This document shows positions 43,487 through 52,155 of a stretch of 64,000 bases of DNA, in pieces. Every line of letters starts with the position of its first letter. The stretch's first letter is position 1. The DNA lies in assembly GCF_003860565.1 (NCBI RefSeq), contig NZ_CP034157.1:1302001-1366000 (forward strand), given 5' to 3'. A model generated the notes under the pieces. The model was not told the origin of the DNA and ran no database searches. It saw only the letters and a list, made by a program, of their open reading frames with translations. The position numbers and the translations under genes were made by a program. This DNA is from Cloacibacterium normanense. GTDB lineage: Bacteria > Bacteroidota > Bacteroidia > Flavobacteriales > Weeksellaceae.

Positions 43487-43825
43487 TTATGGTTGATGTT
43501 GATAGCAATAATCATTTCCTATCCTCGTGAAATGTTTACATCTTTTTCCCGCTTTGGTAATTCCTTTGCACTGATTTTTAGAATTTACTCCATTAACCGT
43601 CTTAGGTTTAGAAACCAAATGGTAAGCAGATGAAATTGGAGGTTTACAAATTTTACAAGGAGATAATCCAAGTTCTATTGCTTTACTCAAAGAAACTCCA
43701 GAAGATACATTTTTCACCATTCTACATGATGACATATGGTATTTATTTCCTGAAGGTGTTTTGTAAACCGTTTGAGCATTCAGATTTAAGCTAAAGAATA
43801 ATATTAATAAAAGAAATTTATTCAT
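43487..43825 (-). CDS. secreted DUF5763-type Cys/His protein
   Basis: A 112-residue protein with a signal peptide (MNKFLLLILFFSLNLNAQ). It has two small Cys modules: HMSSCRMVKNVS with SPCKICKPP, reminiscent of the Ada zinc domain, and a C-terminal CKGITKAGKRCKHFTRIGNDYCYQHQ, which matches the DUF5763 pattern. Both are likely metal-binding. The function of these proteins is unknown. It overlaps the end of the ArsC-like gene by four bases (ATGA), so the two are coupled. Confidence 0.75.
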   Translation of the reverse strand: MNKFLLLILFFSLNLNAQTVYKTPSGNKYHMSSCRMVKNVSSGVSLSKAIELGLSPCKICKPPISSAYHLVSKPKTVNGVNSKNQCKGITKAGKRCKHFTRIGNDYCYQHQP

Positions 43826-44175
43826 TTATATTTTAAAAAACTATTTAATTCTTCAATATTTTTCTTGTCACTTCCTATAAAAATCTCTTGATTGATAATA
43901 AAAACGGGGCGTTTTAGAAAACGATAATCCTCTAAAATCAATTTTTTAAAATCTTCTTCTTGTAAAGATTTCACCTCTATATTTCGCTCCTTGATTTGAG
44001 TAGATTTTTTGCTGAAAAGTGCTTCATAAGATTTTGACAAGGCATACATTTCTTCCAATTCTTCTTCAGATACAGCTTTTGACTTGATTTCTCTTTGTTC
44101 AAAATCCGTTAAATCAAATTCAGACATGATTCTTTTGCAAGTGCTGCAAGTCTTTAAAAAATATACTTTTTTCAT
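43822..44175 (-). CDS. ArsC/Spx-family thioredoxin-fold protein
   Basis: A 117-residue protein of the arsenate reductase/Spx superfamily. The N-terminal CSTCKR motif gives a CxxC pair as in Spx and YffB; the family Arg appears near RFLKRPVFIINQEIFIG, the RP loop typical of the fold. True ArsC enzymes use one Cys and three Arg, so arsenate reduction is not assured. It is coupled to the DUF5763 gene downstream. Confidence 0.8.
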   Translation of the reverse strand: MKKVYFLKTCSTCKRIMSEFDLTDFEQREIKSKAVSEEELEEMYALSKSYEALFSKKSTQIKERNIEVKSLQEEDFKKLILEDYRFLKRPVFIINQEIFIGSDKKNIEELNSFLKYK

Positions 44176-44244
44176 CTTTCAAAAATAAGATTAATCTCTA
44201 TATTTCAAAAATTATTGAATATCTTTATTCAAATTTTAGAGCAA

Positions 44245-44709
44245 ATGAGCAACAAGACTATTTTTCAGTTTATTTCTGAGCCTGGAGATGTAAATTATGG
44301 CGGAAATGTACACGGTGGAAGCGTAATGAAATGGATAGACCAAGCTGGCTACGCTTGCGCAAGTTCTTGGAGTTCTAGTTATTGTGTCACGGTTTATGTA
44401 GGTGGAATCAGATTTTTTTCACCTATCAAAATTGGTCACATTGTAAAAGTAGAAGCCGAAGTGATTTACACCGGCAAAAGCAGTATGCATATTGCCATCA
44501 ATGTATTTTCTAGAAATATAAAACGCAAAGAGTTTGAGAAAAAAACGCACTGCATCATCGTTTTTGTGGCAGTAGATGACGAAGGAAACACCATAGACGT
44601 TCCAAAATTCATCCCTGAAACTGAACAGGAAAAACAAATGGAACAATACGCCATCAAACTGATGGATCTGAGGAAACAAATCGAAGACGAAATGAAACCG
44701 TTCTTGTAA
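44245..44709 (+). CDS. acyl-CoA thioesterase, hotdog fold
   Basis: A 154-residue hotdog-fold thioesterase of the YciA/ACOT type. The catalytic loop is GDVNYGGNVHGGSVMKWIDQAGY, with the Asp in MKWID and the N-V-H-G-G turn typical of the family, and a second strand segment VCVTVYVGG-like FSPIKIGHIVKVEAEV. It hydrolyses acyl-CoA to free acid and CoA. The start at 44245 is chosen over 44215. Single-gene unit ended by a strong terminator. Confidence 0.85.
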   Translation: MSNKTIFQFISEPGDVNYGGNVHGGSVMKWIDQAGYACASSWSSSYCVTVYVGGIRFFSPIKIGHIVKVEAEVIYTGKSSMHIAINVFSRNIKRKEFEKKTHCIIVFVAVDDEGNTIDVPKFIPETEQEKQMEQYAIKLMDLRKQIEDEMKPFL

Positions 44710-44711
44710 AA

Positions 44712-44743
44712 AAAACTCCTTTCAAAAATTTGAAAGGAGTTTT
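44712..44743. terminator. terminator between thioesterase and rny
   Basis: CTCCTTTCAA pairs perfectly with TTGAAAGGAG, flanked by A and T runs, in the gap between two convergent genes. Confidence 0.85.
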
Positions 44744-44765
44744 AATTTATTGTTTTGAAGAATAA

Positions 44766-46337
44766 TTATCTTGCGATATTTACAGCTCTTGTTTCTCTAA
44801 TTACCGTCACTTTTACTTGACCAGGGTAAGTTAACTCATTCTGAATTTTTTCAGAAATGTCATAAGAAAGTTGATGAGCCACTTCGTCTGTTACTTTTGC
44901 AGACTCTACCATCACTCTCAATTCTCTACCTGCTTGAATCGCAAATGCACTAGACACTCCATCAAAGCTTAATGCAGCAGCTTCTAAATCTTTTAATCTT
45001 TGGATATAAGATTCTAAAACTTGTCTTCTTGCTCCTGGTCTTGCTCCAGAAATTGCATCGGCTACTTGAATAATTGGTGATAATAAAGAAGTCATTTCAA
45101 CTTCGTCATGGTGCGCTCCAATCGCATTTACTACTTCTGGATTTTCTCCAAATTTCTCTGCCCACTGCATTCCTAAAAGTGCGTGAGGAAGTTCTGATTC
45201 TTGCTCTGGAACTTTACCAATATCGTGTAATAAACCTGCTCTTTTTGCTAGTTTTACGTTTAAGCCTAATTCAGCAGCCATAGTAGCAGCGATATTTGCC
45301 ACTTCTCTAGAGTGCTGTAGTAAGTTTTGACCATAAGAAGAACGGAATTTCATTCTACCTACGATTTTAACCAACTCTGGATGTAAACCGTGAATTCCTA
45401 AATCAATGATGGTTCTTTTACCTACTTCAATGATTTCTTCTTCAATTTGTTTACGCGTTTTTTCTACTACTTCTTCTATTCTCGCTGGGTGAATTCTACC
45501 GTCTGTTACCAATCTGTGAAGTGATAATCTAGCCACTTCTCTTCTTACTGGATCAAAACAAGAAAGCAAAATTGCTTCTGGAGTATCATCTACAATGATT
45601 TCTACACCTGTTGCAGCTTCTAAAGCTCTGATGTTTCTACCTTCTCTACCGATGATTCTACCTTTTACCTCATCCGATTCTATATTAAATACAGAAACTG
45701 AGTTTTCAATTGCTTGTTCCGTACCGATTCTCTGAATGGTTTGAATCACAATTTTTTTCGCTTCATTTTTAGCGTTTAATTGCGCTTCTTCCATGATAGA
45801 TTGTACGTGAGCCTGAGCTTTGGTTTTCGCTTCGGCTTTCATAGACTCTACGAGTTCTGCTTTTGCTTCTTCTGCCGAATAGTTAGAAATTTTTTCTAAC
45901 ATTTCTACTTTTTGAGCAATCGCAACGTCTAATTCTTGTTGTTTTTTCTGTACGATTTCGTGTTTTTTATCGTACTCTGCTTTTTGTCTTTCTAAATCTT
46001 TTTCTAGTTTTCCAGTTTTAGAAAGTTCGTCATTTAGTTTTTGTTCTTTGTCTCTAATTCTTTTCTCAGCTTCTTGCATTTTTTTCTCACGACTGTTAAT
46101 GTTTTCGTCATGCTGAGATTTGAGTTCTAAGAATTTTACTTTTGCTTGAGCTTCTTTTTCTTTTTTTATAGCTTCAGCCTTTACATTCGCGTTTTCTATA
46201 ATGTTTTCGGCGCTTTTTTTAGCATCTTTCACGATGAATTTAGCTTTAGAGTTTAGGGAACTTTTTGCGAACAACGTTCCTGCAACCAAACCTAAAATCA
46301 GGCAAATAGCACCGATAATAATAGTGGTTAAATACAT
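44766..46337 (-). CDS. rny: ribonuclease Y
   Basis: A 523-residue membrane-anchored endoribonuclease that starts mRNA decay. One N-terminal span ([21 protein letters not shown]) is followed by about 170 residues of Lys/Glu-rich coiled coil, a KH domain ([22 protein letters not shown]), and an HD domain with the metal pair in [11 protein letters not shown] and IGAHHDEVE. Length and order match the family. It lies downstream of the probable 6S RNA gene. Confidence 0.96.
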   Translation of the reverse strand: MYLTTIIIGAICLILGLVAGTLFAKSSLNSKAKFIVKDAKKSAENIIENANVKAEAIKKEKEAQAKVKFLELKSQHDENINSREKKMQEAEKRIRDKEQKLNDELSKTGKLEKDLERQKAEYDKKHEIVQKKQQELDVAIAQKVEMLEKISNYSAEEAKAELVESMKAEAKTKAQAHVQSIMEEAQLNAKNEAKKIVIQTIQRIGTEQAIENSVSVFNIESDEVKGRIIGREGRNIRALEAATGVEIIVDDTPEAILLSCFDPVRREVARLSLHRLVTDGRIHPARIEEVVEKTRKQIEEEIIEVGKRTIIDLGIHGLHPELVKIVGRMKFRSSYGQNLLQHSREVANIAATMAAELGLNVKLAKRAGLLHDIGKVPEQESELPHALLGMQWAEKFGENPEVVNAIGAHHDEVEMTSLLSPIIQVADAISGARPGARRQVLESYIQRLKDLEAAALSFDGVSSAFAIQAGRELRVMVESAKVTDEVAHQLSYDISEKIQNELTYPGQVKVTVIRETRAVNIAR

Positions 46338-46484
46338 ATATATCGAGTTTTAATTGTCAATATTTTGTAGGAAGCTGGAAGTTAGATGCTGGAAGTTTTT
46401 AAACTCATCTATAATTCCATTTTCCAAATTTTATAAAATTCTAATAAACATCCATCATCATTACATCCTACATCCATCAAAAAT
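46338..46484. other. intergenic between rny and the 6S RNA
   Basis: AT-rich sequence with degenerate AGGAAGCTGGAAGTTAGATG and CATCCTACATCCATC runs of the dispersed low-complexity type seen at other gaps. No ORF or clear promoter for rny was found here. Confidence 0.4.
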
Positions 46485-46654
46485 AAAAAAACCTACAACA
46501 GTTCAGTGATATAGAGTAAACTCCTAATCAACACGATTTGAACTGTTTTCTATGCTCTGTAATCTGCGTAAAGCAGCACGCCATTGCAAAGACATTCGTT
46601 CGGTAATTGTTTAGCGTTGAGTTTACCTGTAATGTGTTAGAACTATTGTAGGCA
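46485..46654 (-). ncRNA. ssrS: probable 6S RNA
   Basis: On the minus strand CCTACAATAGTTC (46642-46654) and GAACTGTTGTAGG (46492-46504) close a 13-pair stem (one G-U). GTAAACTC then pairs with GAGTTTAC inside it, a large open region follows, and the apex is an imperfect hairpin with GCGT/ACGC and CTTTG/CAGAG. A T run (46485-46491) follows the closing stem. A single rod of about 163 bases with a central bubble is the 6S shape, which mimics an open promoter and binds RNA polymerase. It lies next to zapA, as ssrS does in E. coli. Confidence 0.8.
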
Positions 46655-46673
46655 AGTTTTTATAGAAAAGTTT

Positions 46674-46961
46674 TTACTTTTCTAGTTCGTCTAATTGCTG
46701 ATTAATTTGCATTAATCTATCATTAGTATTTTTTATAATTTTTTCTGAGTTAAGTTGATGTACTTCTGCATTAGCTCCTAATTTTAGGGCGCACATTGCG
46801 AGTGCATCTTGTTTATCCTTAACATCAAAATTAGCTTCAAATTCTCTAATCATTCCTTCTATCTGTTTCCCTACTCTACGAAGCGTTTCTTCTTCGGCAG
46901 CAGGAACATTAAGAGGATAATTTCTTCCGGCAATGTTTATGGTAATTCTTCTTACTTCCAT
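46674..46961 (-). CDS. zapA: cell division protein ZapA
   Basis: A 95-residue ZapA, which bundles FtsZ filaments at the division site. It begins with the beta-strand part RRITINIAGRNYPLNVPAAEEETLRRV, the family signature, followed by IEGMIREFEANFDVKDKQDALAMCALK and a C-terminal coiled coil. Its start overlaps the stop of the upstream coiled-coil gene (TAATG). The 6S RNA lies just downstream. Confidence 0.9.
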   Translation of the reverse strand: MEVRRITINIAGRNYPLNVPAAEEETLRRVGKQIEGMIREFEANFDVKDKQDALAMCALKLGANAEVHQLNSEKIIKNTNDRLMQINQQLDELEK

Positions 46962-47290
46962 TACAAGCCACTATTTTGAAGTTGTGCAATACAAGCGTCT
47001 ATTTCTTTGACCAATCTATTGATATGATTTTTCATCAATCGATTGTGGTCTGGATTGCCAGATATTGCTGAGATTAATTTTATTTTTTTTTGCTCTTCTG
47101 TTAACTCCTGATTTCTCTTATGCTCTTCTTCATATTTAACTTTCAGATTTTCAAAGTCTTCTGAGAGAATAGCATGCTTTTCTAAAAGATTTTGATAACT
47201 TTTATTCATCTCAAAAATCTTTTTTTCAAGTAAAGAAAAATTATTCTCTAATTCTTTAAGCATTTCAGGTGTTAGTTCTAACTTATGCAA
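46961..47290 (-). CDS. coiled-coil protein upstream of zapA
   Basis: A 109-residue protein, coiled coil over almost all its length (MLKELENNFSLLEKKIFEMN to EEHKRNQELTEEQKKI), with a conserved-looking end SGNPDHNRLMKNHINRLVKEIDACIAQL. It has no transmembrane segment or catalytic motif. Translational coupling to zapA through TAATG suggests a role in division or as a ZapA partner, by analogy to ZapB, but this is inference from position and shape. Confidence 0.7.
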   Translation of the reverse strand: MHKLELTPEMLKELENNFSLLEKKIFEMNKSYQNLLEKHAILSEDFENLKVKYEEEHKRNQELTEEQKKIKLISAISGNPDHNRLMKNHINRLVKEIDACIAQLQNSGL

Positions 47291-47357
47291 AAATATAAAA
47301 AAAATAATCAGTTAAACAGAAATTTAATAATAATTTAAAGCAAAACTTTAAATAAAA

Positions 47358-47383
47358 AAAGAAGACTCCTTAGAATCTTCTTT
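47358..47383 (-). terminator. terminator after porT
   Basis: AAAGAAGA pairs with TCTTCTTT around a ten-base loop, and a T run follows on the minus strand. It lies 27 bases past the porT stop. Confidence 0.7.
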
Positions 47384-47409
47384 AAATCAAATATTTAGAA
47401 TAATTGTTC

Positions 47410-48186
47410 TTATTCAAATTTCAATACAAACATGAATGCTCTGGTTTGCATCGTAGAGATTGCTGCCGTCCAATAAGGCGGTGTTCCAGCGTTATCTGCT
47501 ACAATTTCGTTATTAAAGGCAAAGGTTCCTCTAAAAGCTGGTGTTAACTTAAATCTAGAGAAATAAAACTGGATTCCTGCTTCTGCGCTCCATGCAAAAT
47601 TATGGGTAGTACTTCTGAAAATTCCTTGTTGATTGTCATCTGTAGAACTAGAATTAGACTGTAAGTTCACCATATAATTAAGTCCAGCTGCTGCATAAGG
47701 TCTAGAATTATACCATCTGTCTGCATGAATTTCTAGCATAATCGGGATGTCTACATACGTAGATTTCACTCTTCTTACCATATCTGCTTCAGTAAGCGTT
47801 TTTGGTGTAAAAGGATTACTAGCATCTGCAGCATATTGGTCGTTTGATTGTGTATTAAAAGTAAGTTCTCTTTCTACAAATTGTAAACCTGGCTCTATTC
47901 TTAAATCAAAGTTGTCATTCAATCTCATTCTCCCAATTAAACCAGCTCCAAAACTGTAAGTAGGTTTGGTTTGAACAAGATTTACTTTATCTTCCATTCC
48001 ATATTTCGTGTCTAGAACGAGTTTATAATCAAATTGGTTAAGATTTAAATAAAAACCATAACTGTATTGATAAGAATCTTGCTCTTGCCTTCTGTCTTGT
48101 CTATCTCGGTTTCTAAATTGAGCTTGAGTAAACAAAAACATTCCTAAAAAAAGGAGCGAGAATGTTTTGATTAACGTTTTTTTCAT
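47410..48186 (-). CDS. porT: outer-membrane beta-barrel protein, PorT of the type IX secretion system
   Basis: A 258-residue protein with a signal peptide (MKKTLIKTFSLLFLGMFLFTQAQ) and a small eight-stranded barrel: FYLNLNQFDYKLVLD, FGAGLIGRMRLNDNFDLRIEPGLQF, YVDIPIMLEIHADRWYNSRPYAAAGLNY, ending FMFVLKFE. This fits the PorT/outer-membrane barrel group. Placement directly after ubiE, seven bases apart, is the arrangement I recall for porT/sprT in flavobacteria. PorT is needed for type IX secretion and gliding. Other PorT-like barrels exist, so identity is probable but not certain. Confidence 0.75.
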   Translation of the reverse strand: MKKTLIKTFSLLFLGMFLFTQAQFRNRDRQDRRQEQDSYQYSYGFYLNLNQFDYKLVLDTKYGMEDKVNLVQTKPTYSFGAGLIGRMRLNDNFDLRIEPGLQFVERELTFNTQSNDQYAADASNPFTPKTLTEADMVRRVKSTYVDIPIMLEIHADRWYNSRPYAAAGLNYMVNLQSNSSSTDDNQQGIFRSTTHNFAWSAEAGIQFYFSRFKLTPAFRGTFAFNNEIVADNAGTPPYWTAAISTMQTRAFMFVLKFE

Positions 48187-48192
48187 GGGTGA

Positions 48193-48909
48193 TTATTTGG
48201 TCGCTTTATAAATGGTAGCTATCCCTAAACTTAGTTTTTTATATTCTACTTTCCTGTATCCTGTGTCTAGTAAAATTTGTTTCATTTTTTCACCAAAAGG
48301 AAAAGCATTTACAGAATCTGGTAAATACGTATATGCTCTATTATCTTTAGAAACTAATTTACCGATTTGAGGTAAAATATTTTTGAAATAAAACATATAA
48401 AATGGTGCTAAAAACCCTTCTACTTTTGAAAATTCTAAAATGTAAACACTTGAATTTTCTTTCACTACTCTTCTTAGTTCAGCTAAACCTTTTTCAAAAT
48501 TTTCGAAATTTCTTACTCCAAATGCAACGGAAACTGCATCGAATTTATTATCCTCAAAAGGAAGATTTTCTGCATCTCCTTTTTGCATTGATATTTTTTG
48601 GTCTAGATTAAGTTTTTTAATTTTATCAATTCCTACGTTCAGCATTTGCTGAGAAAGGTCTAAACCTACAACATCCGCTCCTGTTCCTTTTTGTACAGCT
48701 ATGGCAAGATCACCTGTTCCTGTCGCTACATCTAGTACGAGTTTAGGAGCATCTTTATTCATCCATTTTACTAAAGTATTTCTCCAAAGTACGTCTATTT
48801 TCATCGATAAAACATGATTTAATAAATCATATTTTGGAGCGATGTTGTCAAACATATCTTCTACTTCAGTTTTTTTACTTTGATCGGTATTGTATGGTTT
48901 TACTTGCAT
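48193..48909 (-). CDS. ubiE: demethylmenaquinone methyltransferase
   Basis: A 238-residue SAM-dependent methyltransferase (UbiE/MenG) that makes menaquinone from demethylmenaquinone, the quinone used by Flavobacteriia. Features are VEDMFDNIAPKYDLLNHVLSMKIDVLWR near the N-terminus, the SAM motif LVLDVATGTGDLAIA, and VSVAFGVRNFENFEKGLAEL, which is diagnostic for the family. It lies upstream of porT in one leftward unit. Confidence 0.94.
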   Translation of the reverse strand: MQVKPYNTDQSKKTEVEDMFDNIAPKYDLLNHVLSMKIDVLWRNTLVKWMNKDAPKLVLDVATGTGDLAIAVQKGTGADVVGLDLSQQMLNVGIDKIKKLNLDQKISMQKGDAENLPFEDNKFDAVSVAFGVRNFENFEKGLAELRRVVKENSSVYILEFSKVEGFLAPFYMFYFKNILPQIGKLVSKDNRAYTYLPDSVNAFPFGEKMKQILLDTGYRKVEYKKLSLGIATIYKATK

Positions 48910-48964
48910 CTATTTATGTAATAAGTATTGAGTAATATTTTTAGCTAACTTTTTCTTGAATGTT

Positions 48965-49531
48965 TTATTGATAATTTTCTTTGTAGAACAGTTTAAAATC
49001 TTCTTTTCTATAAATTTTAGTTCTGGATTCTAATTTATCAATATTTTTAATGACTTTATCATAATCTTCGTCTACATTATAATAAAAATCTTCTATGTAT
49101 AATTTTTTATGCTTGGTAACATGGCCAGGAAGTTTTACGCCGTCCATTTCAAAAGTACTCGCCATTAAAAGGGAATCTTTATTCGGAATATAGCCATAAA
49201 ACTGACGGTGTACAAAATATTCTTCTCCGGCAATATTCAATAAACCTCTGTATTGTGAAACATTAAAAGCTGAATCAAAAAGAAGCTTCTTTTTATCATC
49301 AAAAACCTTAATGCTGTTTTGTTTCCCTCTGTTAAGGTCTACTTTTACAAACTGACCAGAAGTAATGATTTTTTCTTCGCCGTTATTAATCTTAAAATAA
49401 AAGGTTTTAGTAGTAGGATTATCTACTAAATATTCATTTTTCTTTGCTAAAAATAAATAATAAATTCCGAAGGCAATCAGCATTACACTTGCCGAGACAA
49501 TAAGCCCAATAAGAGGAGCATTTTTTTTCAT
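48965..49531 (-). CDS. membrane-anchored protein of unknown function
   Basis: A 188-residue protein with one N-terminal span (LIGLIVSASVMLIAFGIYYLFL) and a beta-rich periplasmic part. Recognisable strings are NPTTKTFYFKINNGEEKII and HRQFYGYIPNKD. There are no Cys, signal-cleavage site or known motif. I do not recognise the family. It lies 56 bases upstream of ubiE in the same direction and has a TAACTTTG -7 box at 49555-49562, so it may head the ubiE-porT transcript. Confidence 0.6.
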   Translation of the reverse strand: MKKNAPLIGLIVSASVMLIAFGIYYLFLAKKNEYLVDNPTTKTFYFKINNGEEKIITSGQFVKVDLNRGKQNSIKVFDDKKKLLFDSAFNVSQYRGLLNIAGEEYFVHRQFYGYIPNKDSLLMASTFEMDGVKLPGHVTKHKKLYIEDFYYNVDEDYDKVIKNIDKLESRTKIYRKEDFKLFYKENYQ

Positions 49532-49554
49532 ATTTAAAAAAATATTGAGAATTG

Positions 49555-49562
49555 CAAAGTTA
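49555..49562 (-). promoter_or_regulatory. -7 box upstream of the membrane protein/ubiE/porT unit
   Basis: TAACTTTG on the minus strand fits TAnnTTTG, 24 bases before the ATG at 49531. Confidence 0.35.
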
Positions 49563-49599
49563 ATAATTATTTTCTATGCGTTTGTTATGATTTAATTTA

Positions 49600-49607
49600 T
49601 AAATTTG
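49600..49607 (+). promoter_or_regulatory. -7 box of the second KAS III gene
   Basis: TAAATTTG fits TAnnTTTG, with TTTG at 49581-49584 upstream but only 15 bases away, shorter than the usual 19. Confidence 0.35.
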
Positions 49608-49637
49608 CCCCTTAATTATAAATGTAATATAGAAATT

Positions 49638-50705
49638 ATGCCAAGTTCAGTAATTGTAGGTTCAGGTAGTTGCATTCCAGAAAGAGTAATTGATGGCTCT
49701 CATTTTATCAATTCTAAGTTTTATACAGACGCAGGAGATTTTATTGATAAACCCAATGAAGAAATTATTAAAAAATTTGTAGACATCACAGAAATTGAAG
49801 AAAGAAGATATCTGAGAAATGACCAATTTAACTCTGACTTAGGTGTACAAGCTGCTAAAGAAGCCATTTATGATGCTAAAATAGAAAAAGAAGACCTAGA
49901 TTATATCATTTTCGCGAGTAATTTTGGAGAAGTTTCTGCTAACGGAATGGCGAATTTCATGCCGAATATGGCGGCAAGAGTAAAACACAAATTGGGCATT
50001 AAAAACAGAAAATGCATCACTTATGATATGATTTTCGGTTGTCCAGGTTGGGTAGAAGCGATGATTTTAGCAGACGATTTAATTAAACTAGGAAAAGCAA
50101 AAACCATTTTAGTTATCGGTGGGGAAACATTAAGTCGTGTTACTGACCCATTTGACAGAAATAAAATGATTTTCGCAGATGGAGCTGGAGCCGTAGTTTT
50201 ACAAAAATCTGAACAAGAAAACGTGGGAATTATTGCTACCAATACCGTTTGTGATAATGCAGAAGAACTTTTGTATTTAGAAAATTCTCATTCTCTTAAT
50301 CCAGAAGCAGATCAAGAAAAAATGTACATCAGAATGCATGGTCGTAAAATTTACGAATATGCCCTTAAAAACGTTCCTGCTGCGGTAAAAGAAACAATTG
50401 ATAACGCAGAAATTGGCATAGAAGACATTGATAAAATCTTAATGCACCAAGCCAATGCAAAAATGGATCACGCTATGGTTTCTAGATTGTATAAATTATA
50501 CGGAAAATCAGAATATGACGAAAATGTGTCACCTATGACCATTCAATATTTAGGAAATTCTTCAGTAGCCACTATTCCTACCATGTTTGATTTAATTGCA
50601 AAAGGAGAAATGAAAGGTCATTCTTTCAAAAAGGGAGGTTACGTAGTAATGGGTTCTGTAGGTGCAGGAATGAACATCAACTGTATTGTTTACAAGATGC
50701 CTTAA
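49638..50705 (+). CDS. beta-ketoacyl-ACP synthase III family protein
   Basis: A 355-residue thiolase-fold enzyme with the KAS III triad: Cys135 (MIFGCPGWVE), His270 (ILMHQANAK) and Asn307 (YLGNSSVATIP). FADGAGAVVLQ is the glycine-rich motif. It is about 30 residues longer than the FabH at 36.1 kb and has little direct similarity outside the motifs, so it likely uses a different starter or acyl group. The ATG at 49638 is used over 49605. It has its own terminator, making it a single-gene unit. The substrate is not deducible. Confidence 0.85.
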   Translation: MPSSVIVGSGSCIPERVIDGSHFINSKFYTDAGDFIDKPNEEIIKKFVDITEIEERRYLRNDQFNSDLGVQAAKEAIYDAKIEKEDLDYIIFASNFGEVSANGMANFMPNMAARVKHKLGIKNRKCITYDMIFGCPGWVEAMILADDLIKLGKAKTILVIGGETLSRVTDPFDRNKMIFADGAGAVVLQKSEQENVGIIATNTVCDNAEELLYLENSHSLNPEADQEKMYIRMHGRKIYEYALKNVPAAVKETIDNAEIGIEDIDKILMHQANAKMDHAMVSRLYKLYGKSEYDENVSPMTIQYLGNSSVATIPTMFDLIAKGEMKGHSFKKGGYVVMGSVGAGMNINCIVYKMP

Positions 50706-50730
50706 TCAGAATTTTGAAACAAAATATAAA

Positions 50731-50765
50731 AAACTTCGACTACTCTACTTGTCGAAGTTTTTTTA
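50731..50765 (+). terminator. terminator after the second KAS III gene
   Basis: AAACTTCGAC pairs perfectly with GTCGAAGTTT across ten bases and is followed by a T run. The next gene starts 14 bases further on. Confidence 0.85.
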
Positions 50766-50778
50766 TGAAAAATTATTT

Positions 50779-51984
50779 ATGAAAACAAATTTTATAATAT
50801 TACTCGCTGTATTTTTCATCATCGAAATATATGTTTATCAAGCGATTAGAAATATTACTACCAATAATTACATCAGAATCGGGTATTGGGTTTTTACACT
50901 TTTGGCTTACGGAATCATCTTATATTGGATTTTAACATTTAATAAAGCTTCTAGAGACCACCAACAAATTCAACTAATGGTTTCTGCGATGATGATTTTC
51001 GTTCTTCCGAAACTATTGTCTGTAATATTTTTATTGATTGGAGATTTTACCAGATTTGTAGAATTTGGTTTTAAATATTTCACCGCTAAAGAAAACTATT
51101 TCCCAGAGCGCAGAAAATTCATTTCTACCACCGCTCTTGCAGCTGCAGGAATTTTCTCAGCATTGGCAATAGATGGCATAATTTTCGGAAAATACAGACA
51201 CACGGTAAGAAAAGTAAAATTGAGATTTAAAAACCTCCCCGAAAGTTTTAAAGGTTATAAAATTGTACAAATCTCGGATGTTCACAGTGGAAGTTTTTTC
51301 AATCCTCTAAAATTACAAAAAGCAATTGACCTGATTAACGAACAAGATGCGGATGTGGTTTTATTCACCGGTGATATGGTGAATAATTATGCAGATGAAT
51401 TCAAACCATTTATTCCGCTTTTTAAAAACATTAAAGCCAAAGACGGAAAATTTTCTATTTTAGGAAATCATGATTATGGCGATTATGGTGCTTGGAATTC
51501 TCGAGAAGAAAAAGCGCAAAACATCCCAAACCTGAAAAACTATCAAGCCGAAGCAGGTTTTAAACTTCTGCGCAATGAAAATATTGCTTTAGAAAAAAAT
51601 GGAGAGAAAATTTATCTTTTGGGTGTAGAAAATTGGGGAATTAAACCTTTTCCACAATATGGTGATTTAGACAAAGCTTTGTTGGGCGTTCCAGAAGATG
51701 CGATTAAAGTTTTGATGAGCCACGATCCAACTCACTTTGACGAAGTGGTAAAAAAGCACAAAACCAATGTTCACCTAACCCTTTCTGGTCATACTCACGG
51801 AATGCAATTTGGTTTAGATTTGAAAAACATCAAATGGTCGCCCGTAAAATTCAAATACAAAAAATGGGCTGATTTATATGAGTCAGAAGGAAAATATCTC
51901 TATGTAAACAGAGGTTTCGGAGTTATTGCTTATCCTGGAAGAGTGGGCATCAACCCAGAAATTACCGTTATAGAATTGGTATAA
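50779..51984 (+). CDS. membrane metallophosphoesterase (YkuE/calcineurin-like)
   Basis: A 401-residue protein. About four hydrophobic segments fill residues 1-150, followed by a calcineurin-like phosphoesterase domain with every metal motif: ISDVHSG, FTGDMVNN, GNHDYG, MSHDPTHF and LSGHTHGMQFG. It probably faces the periplasm. YkuE-type enzymes act on phospholipid or UDP-linked head groups, but the substrate here is unknown. The ATG at 50779 is preferred over 50686, which would overlap the terminator. Confidence 0.86.
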   Translation: MKTNFIILLAVFFIIEIYVYQAIRNITTNNYIRIGYWVFTLLAYGIILYWILTFNKASRDHQQIQLMVSAMMIFVLPKLLSVIFLLIGDFTRFVEFGFKYFTAKENYFPERRKFISTTALAAAGIFSALAIDGIIFGKYRHTVRKVKLRFKNLPESFKGYKIVQISDVHSGSFFNPLKLQKAIDLINEQDADVVLFTGDMVNNYADEFKPFIPLFKNIKAKDGKFSILGNHDYGDYGAWNSREEKAQNIPNLKNYQAEAGFKLLRNENIALEKNGEKIYLLGVENWGIKPFPQYGDLDKALLGVPEDAIKVLMSHDPTHFDEVVKKHKTNVHLTLSGHTHGMQFGLDLKNIKWSPVKFKYKKWADLYESEGKYLYVNRGFGVIAYPGRVGINPEITVIELV

Positions 51985-51993
51985 TTTATTTTG

Positions 51994-52141
51994 AAACGCA
52001 AAGTTTTATCTATCCATTGTTTTTTTGAAGAAATCAAAGGAGCGAATAAATTCGCATAAAGCTCTCGCTTAATCAATTCGCTAAAGCGAATAATTCTTTG
52101 CTTACTTATTCAGTATAAAAAGGGTATAAATCTTTGCGTTT
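51994..52141. repeat. intergenic element with closing CGCAAAG stem
   Basis: AAACGCAAAG (51994-52003) and CTTTGCGTTT (52132-52141) face each other across 128 bases, with T following the right arm. Between them are GCGAATAAATTCGC and ATTCGCTAAAGCGAAT hairpins. It separates the phosphoesterase gene from the convergent NodB-like gene and may terminate the former. Confidence 0.6.
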
Positions 52142-52155
52142 TTTTTAGTTGAATT

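Noticed and set aside
36116-50705. The two KAS III genes as parts of one aryl polyene, flexirubin or polyketide cluster
   Set aside because: They are 12 kb apart, among unrelated housekeeping genes, and no carrier protein, ketoreductase or dehydratase set is near either.
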